From Desulfobacterales bacterium (GTDB lineage: Bacteria; Desulfobacterota; Desulfobacteria; Desulfobacterales; Desulfosalsimonadaceae), in contig SKZX01000010.1 in NCBI GenBank assembly GCA_007127175.1, positions 1 to 9,399 on the forward strand: a DNA stretch of 9,399 nt. Direction: 5' to 3'. Position numbers and translations under genes: made by a program. Numbering within the stretch: the stretch's first letter is position 1; each line of letters begins with the position of its first letter. Below, piece after piece: positions 8,872 through 9,399 of the stretch. The notes below the pieces were generated by a model. The model was not told where the DNA came from. It saw only the letters and a program-made list of their open reading frames with translations, and did no database searches.

Positions 8872-8927
8872 TAGGTTGTAAGTTGTAGGTTGTAAGTTGT
8901 AGGTTGTAGGTTGGCGGTTGTCGGTGG
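8872..8927 (+). repeat. Heptamer array 2, six good units plus degenerate tail
   Basis: The units from 8872 are TAGGTTG, TAAGTTG, TAGGTTG, TAAGTTG, TAGGTTG and TAGGTTG (to 8913), then decayed units GCGGTTG and TCGGTGG. Phase is exactly seven bases and variation is mainly A/G at the third position. It lies between the clpB promoter and the four-helix-bundle gene. Bases 8890-8913 are a perfect 24-base inverted match of 9376-9399. Confidence 0.92.
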
Positions 8928-8986
8928 TTTGTGGTATGGGAGGAAATTGTTCCGTTCGGGTTGCGATGCATTAATGGGAGAGGGTA

Positions 8987-9343
8987 ATGGGTGAGAGGCA
9001 CTGGAAGGATTTGCACGCATGGCAGAAAAGCCACGTTTTGCTGCTTAATGTTTATCGGTTGGTTGCTGCGTTTCCCAAAAATGAGCAGTATGTGCTGGTC
9101 GATCAGATTAAAAGGGCTGCATCCTCAGTTCCTGCGAATATTGTTGAAGGCCACTCGCGGAACTCCCGGAAAGAGTTCCTGAGGTTTTTGTATATTTCAA
9201 GGGGTTCCCTTGAAGAACTCAGGTATTTTCTTTTGCTGTCAAAGGATTTGGGCTATATTTCAGAAGCCCAACACGAAGGCTGTGAAAAAATGTGTGAACA
9301 AACCAGTAAAATTATCAACGGCCTTATCAAATCGATCTCCTGA
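8987..9343 (+). CDS. Four-helix-bundle protein, S23 / 23S rRNA intervening-sequence family
   Basis: A 118-residue, mostly helical protein with the conserved family layout. The opening is W-K-D-L-x-A-W-Q-K (residues 6-14), then L-x-x-Q-I-K-R-A-A-S-S-V-P-A-N-I-V-E-G (37-55), then R-K-E-F-L-R-F-L-Y-I-S-R-G-S-L-E-E-L (61-78), and LGYIS near 88-92. The family was first seen encoded within intervening sequences of 23S rRNA genes, but most members, like this one, are free-standing. It is related to the Avd accessory protein of diversity-generating retroelements. The biochemical role is unknown; nucleic-acid or protein binding is a guess. The start ATG 8987 has a strong GGGAGAGGG Shine-Dalgarno just upstream, and an earlier in-frame ATG at 8966 is closed by a stop within three codons. 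The gene is bracketed by inverted heptamer arrays, suggesting it travels with them. Confidence 0.92.
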   Translation: MGERHWKDLHAWQKSHVLLLNVYRLVAAFPKNEQYVLVDQIKRAASSVPANIVEGHSRNSRKEFLRFLYISRGSLEELRYFLLLSKDLGYISEAQHEGCEKMCEQTSKIINGLIKSIS

Positions 9344-9361
9344 TCAAACGCTTACAAGCCT

Positions 9362-9399
9362 CAACCTACAACCTACAACCTACAACCTACAACTTACAA
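9362..9399 (-). repeat. Heptamer array 3, inverted, running off the window
   Basis: The plus strand reads CAACCTA four times, then CAACTTA and a partial unit at the edge. On the minus strand these are the same TAGGTTG/TAAGTTG units as arrays 1 and 2. It starts 18 bases after the stop of the four-helix-bundle gene and opposes array 2, forming an inverted pair around that gene. Its true length cannot be seen. Confidence 0.92.

Noticed and set aside
8832..9020. 62-residue minus-strand ORF with a repeating TTYNLQP pattern
   Set aside because: The repeating peptide is simply translation of the heptamer array (seven bases give a seven-residue period); no ribosome-binding site and no known domain.
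8872..9399. CRISPR array or diversity-generating retroelement
   Set aside because: The heptamers are contiguous with no spacers and no cas genes are present. The four-helix-bundle protein is Avd-related, but there is no reverse transcriptase or template/variable repeat pair in the window.

Overview
The window looks like a chromosomal segment from a moderately GC-rich Gram-negative bacterium. The gene styles (RadA, RlmE, YebC, ClpB, a HisJ-like PHP protein) and the heptamer arrays beside a four-helix-bundle gene suggest Desulfobacterota (former Deltaproteobacteria). That placement is inference, not proof.

Layout. Positions 1-1785 are visibly AT-richer and look like the end of an integrated element. 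They hold the N-terminal 277 codons of a DUF4143-type AAA ATPase (minus strand, running off the left edge) and a catalytically complete tyrosine recombinase (plus strand). The recombinase gene stops 74 bp from the 3' end of a tRNA-Glu(CTC) gene on the minus strand, the usual arrangement of an integrase at a tRNA target. The tRNA has a near-consensus sigma70 promoter upstream and a hairpin/T-tract terminator downstream. Next, also on the minus strand, come a 71-residue PLDc_N membrane protein, a possible 28-residue small ORF overlapping it by ATGA, and a PHP-family phosphoesterase.

Positions 3266-6099 hold a plus-strand housekeeping block: radA (recombination and repair), rlmE (23S rRNA 2'-O-methyltransferase) and yebC (translation or regulatory factor). 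rlmE and yebC overlap by one base (TAATG). A GC-rich hairpin separates yebC from the convergent clpB disaggregase gene (minus strand, 6197-8785), which has its own strong Shine-Dalgarno and a candidate promoter. The last gene, 8987-9343, encodes a 118-residue four-helix-bundle protein of the 23S rRNA intervening-sequence (S23) family.

The most unusual structure is a family of tandem heptamers, unit TAGGTTG or TAAGTTG. It occurs three times: starting exactly at the yebC stop codon (6097-6131), beside the clpB promoter (8872-8927), and in inverted orientation at the right edge (9362-9399). The second and third arrays bracket the four-helix-bundle gene as inverted repeats, suggesting a small mobile or repeat-associated cassette. 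No stretch over 300 bases lacks a gene; the largest intergenic regions are 832-981, 3109-3265 and 8786-8986.
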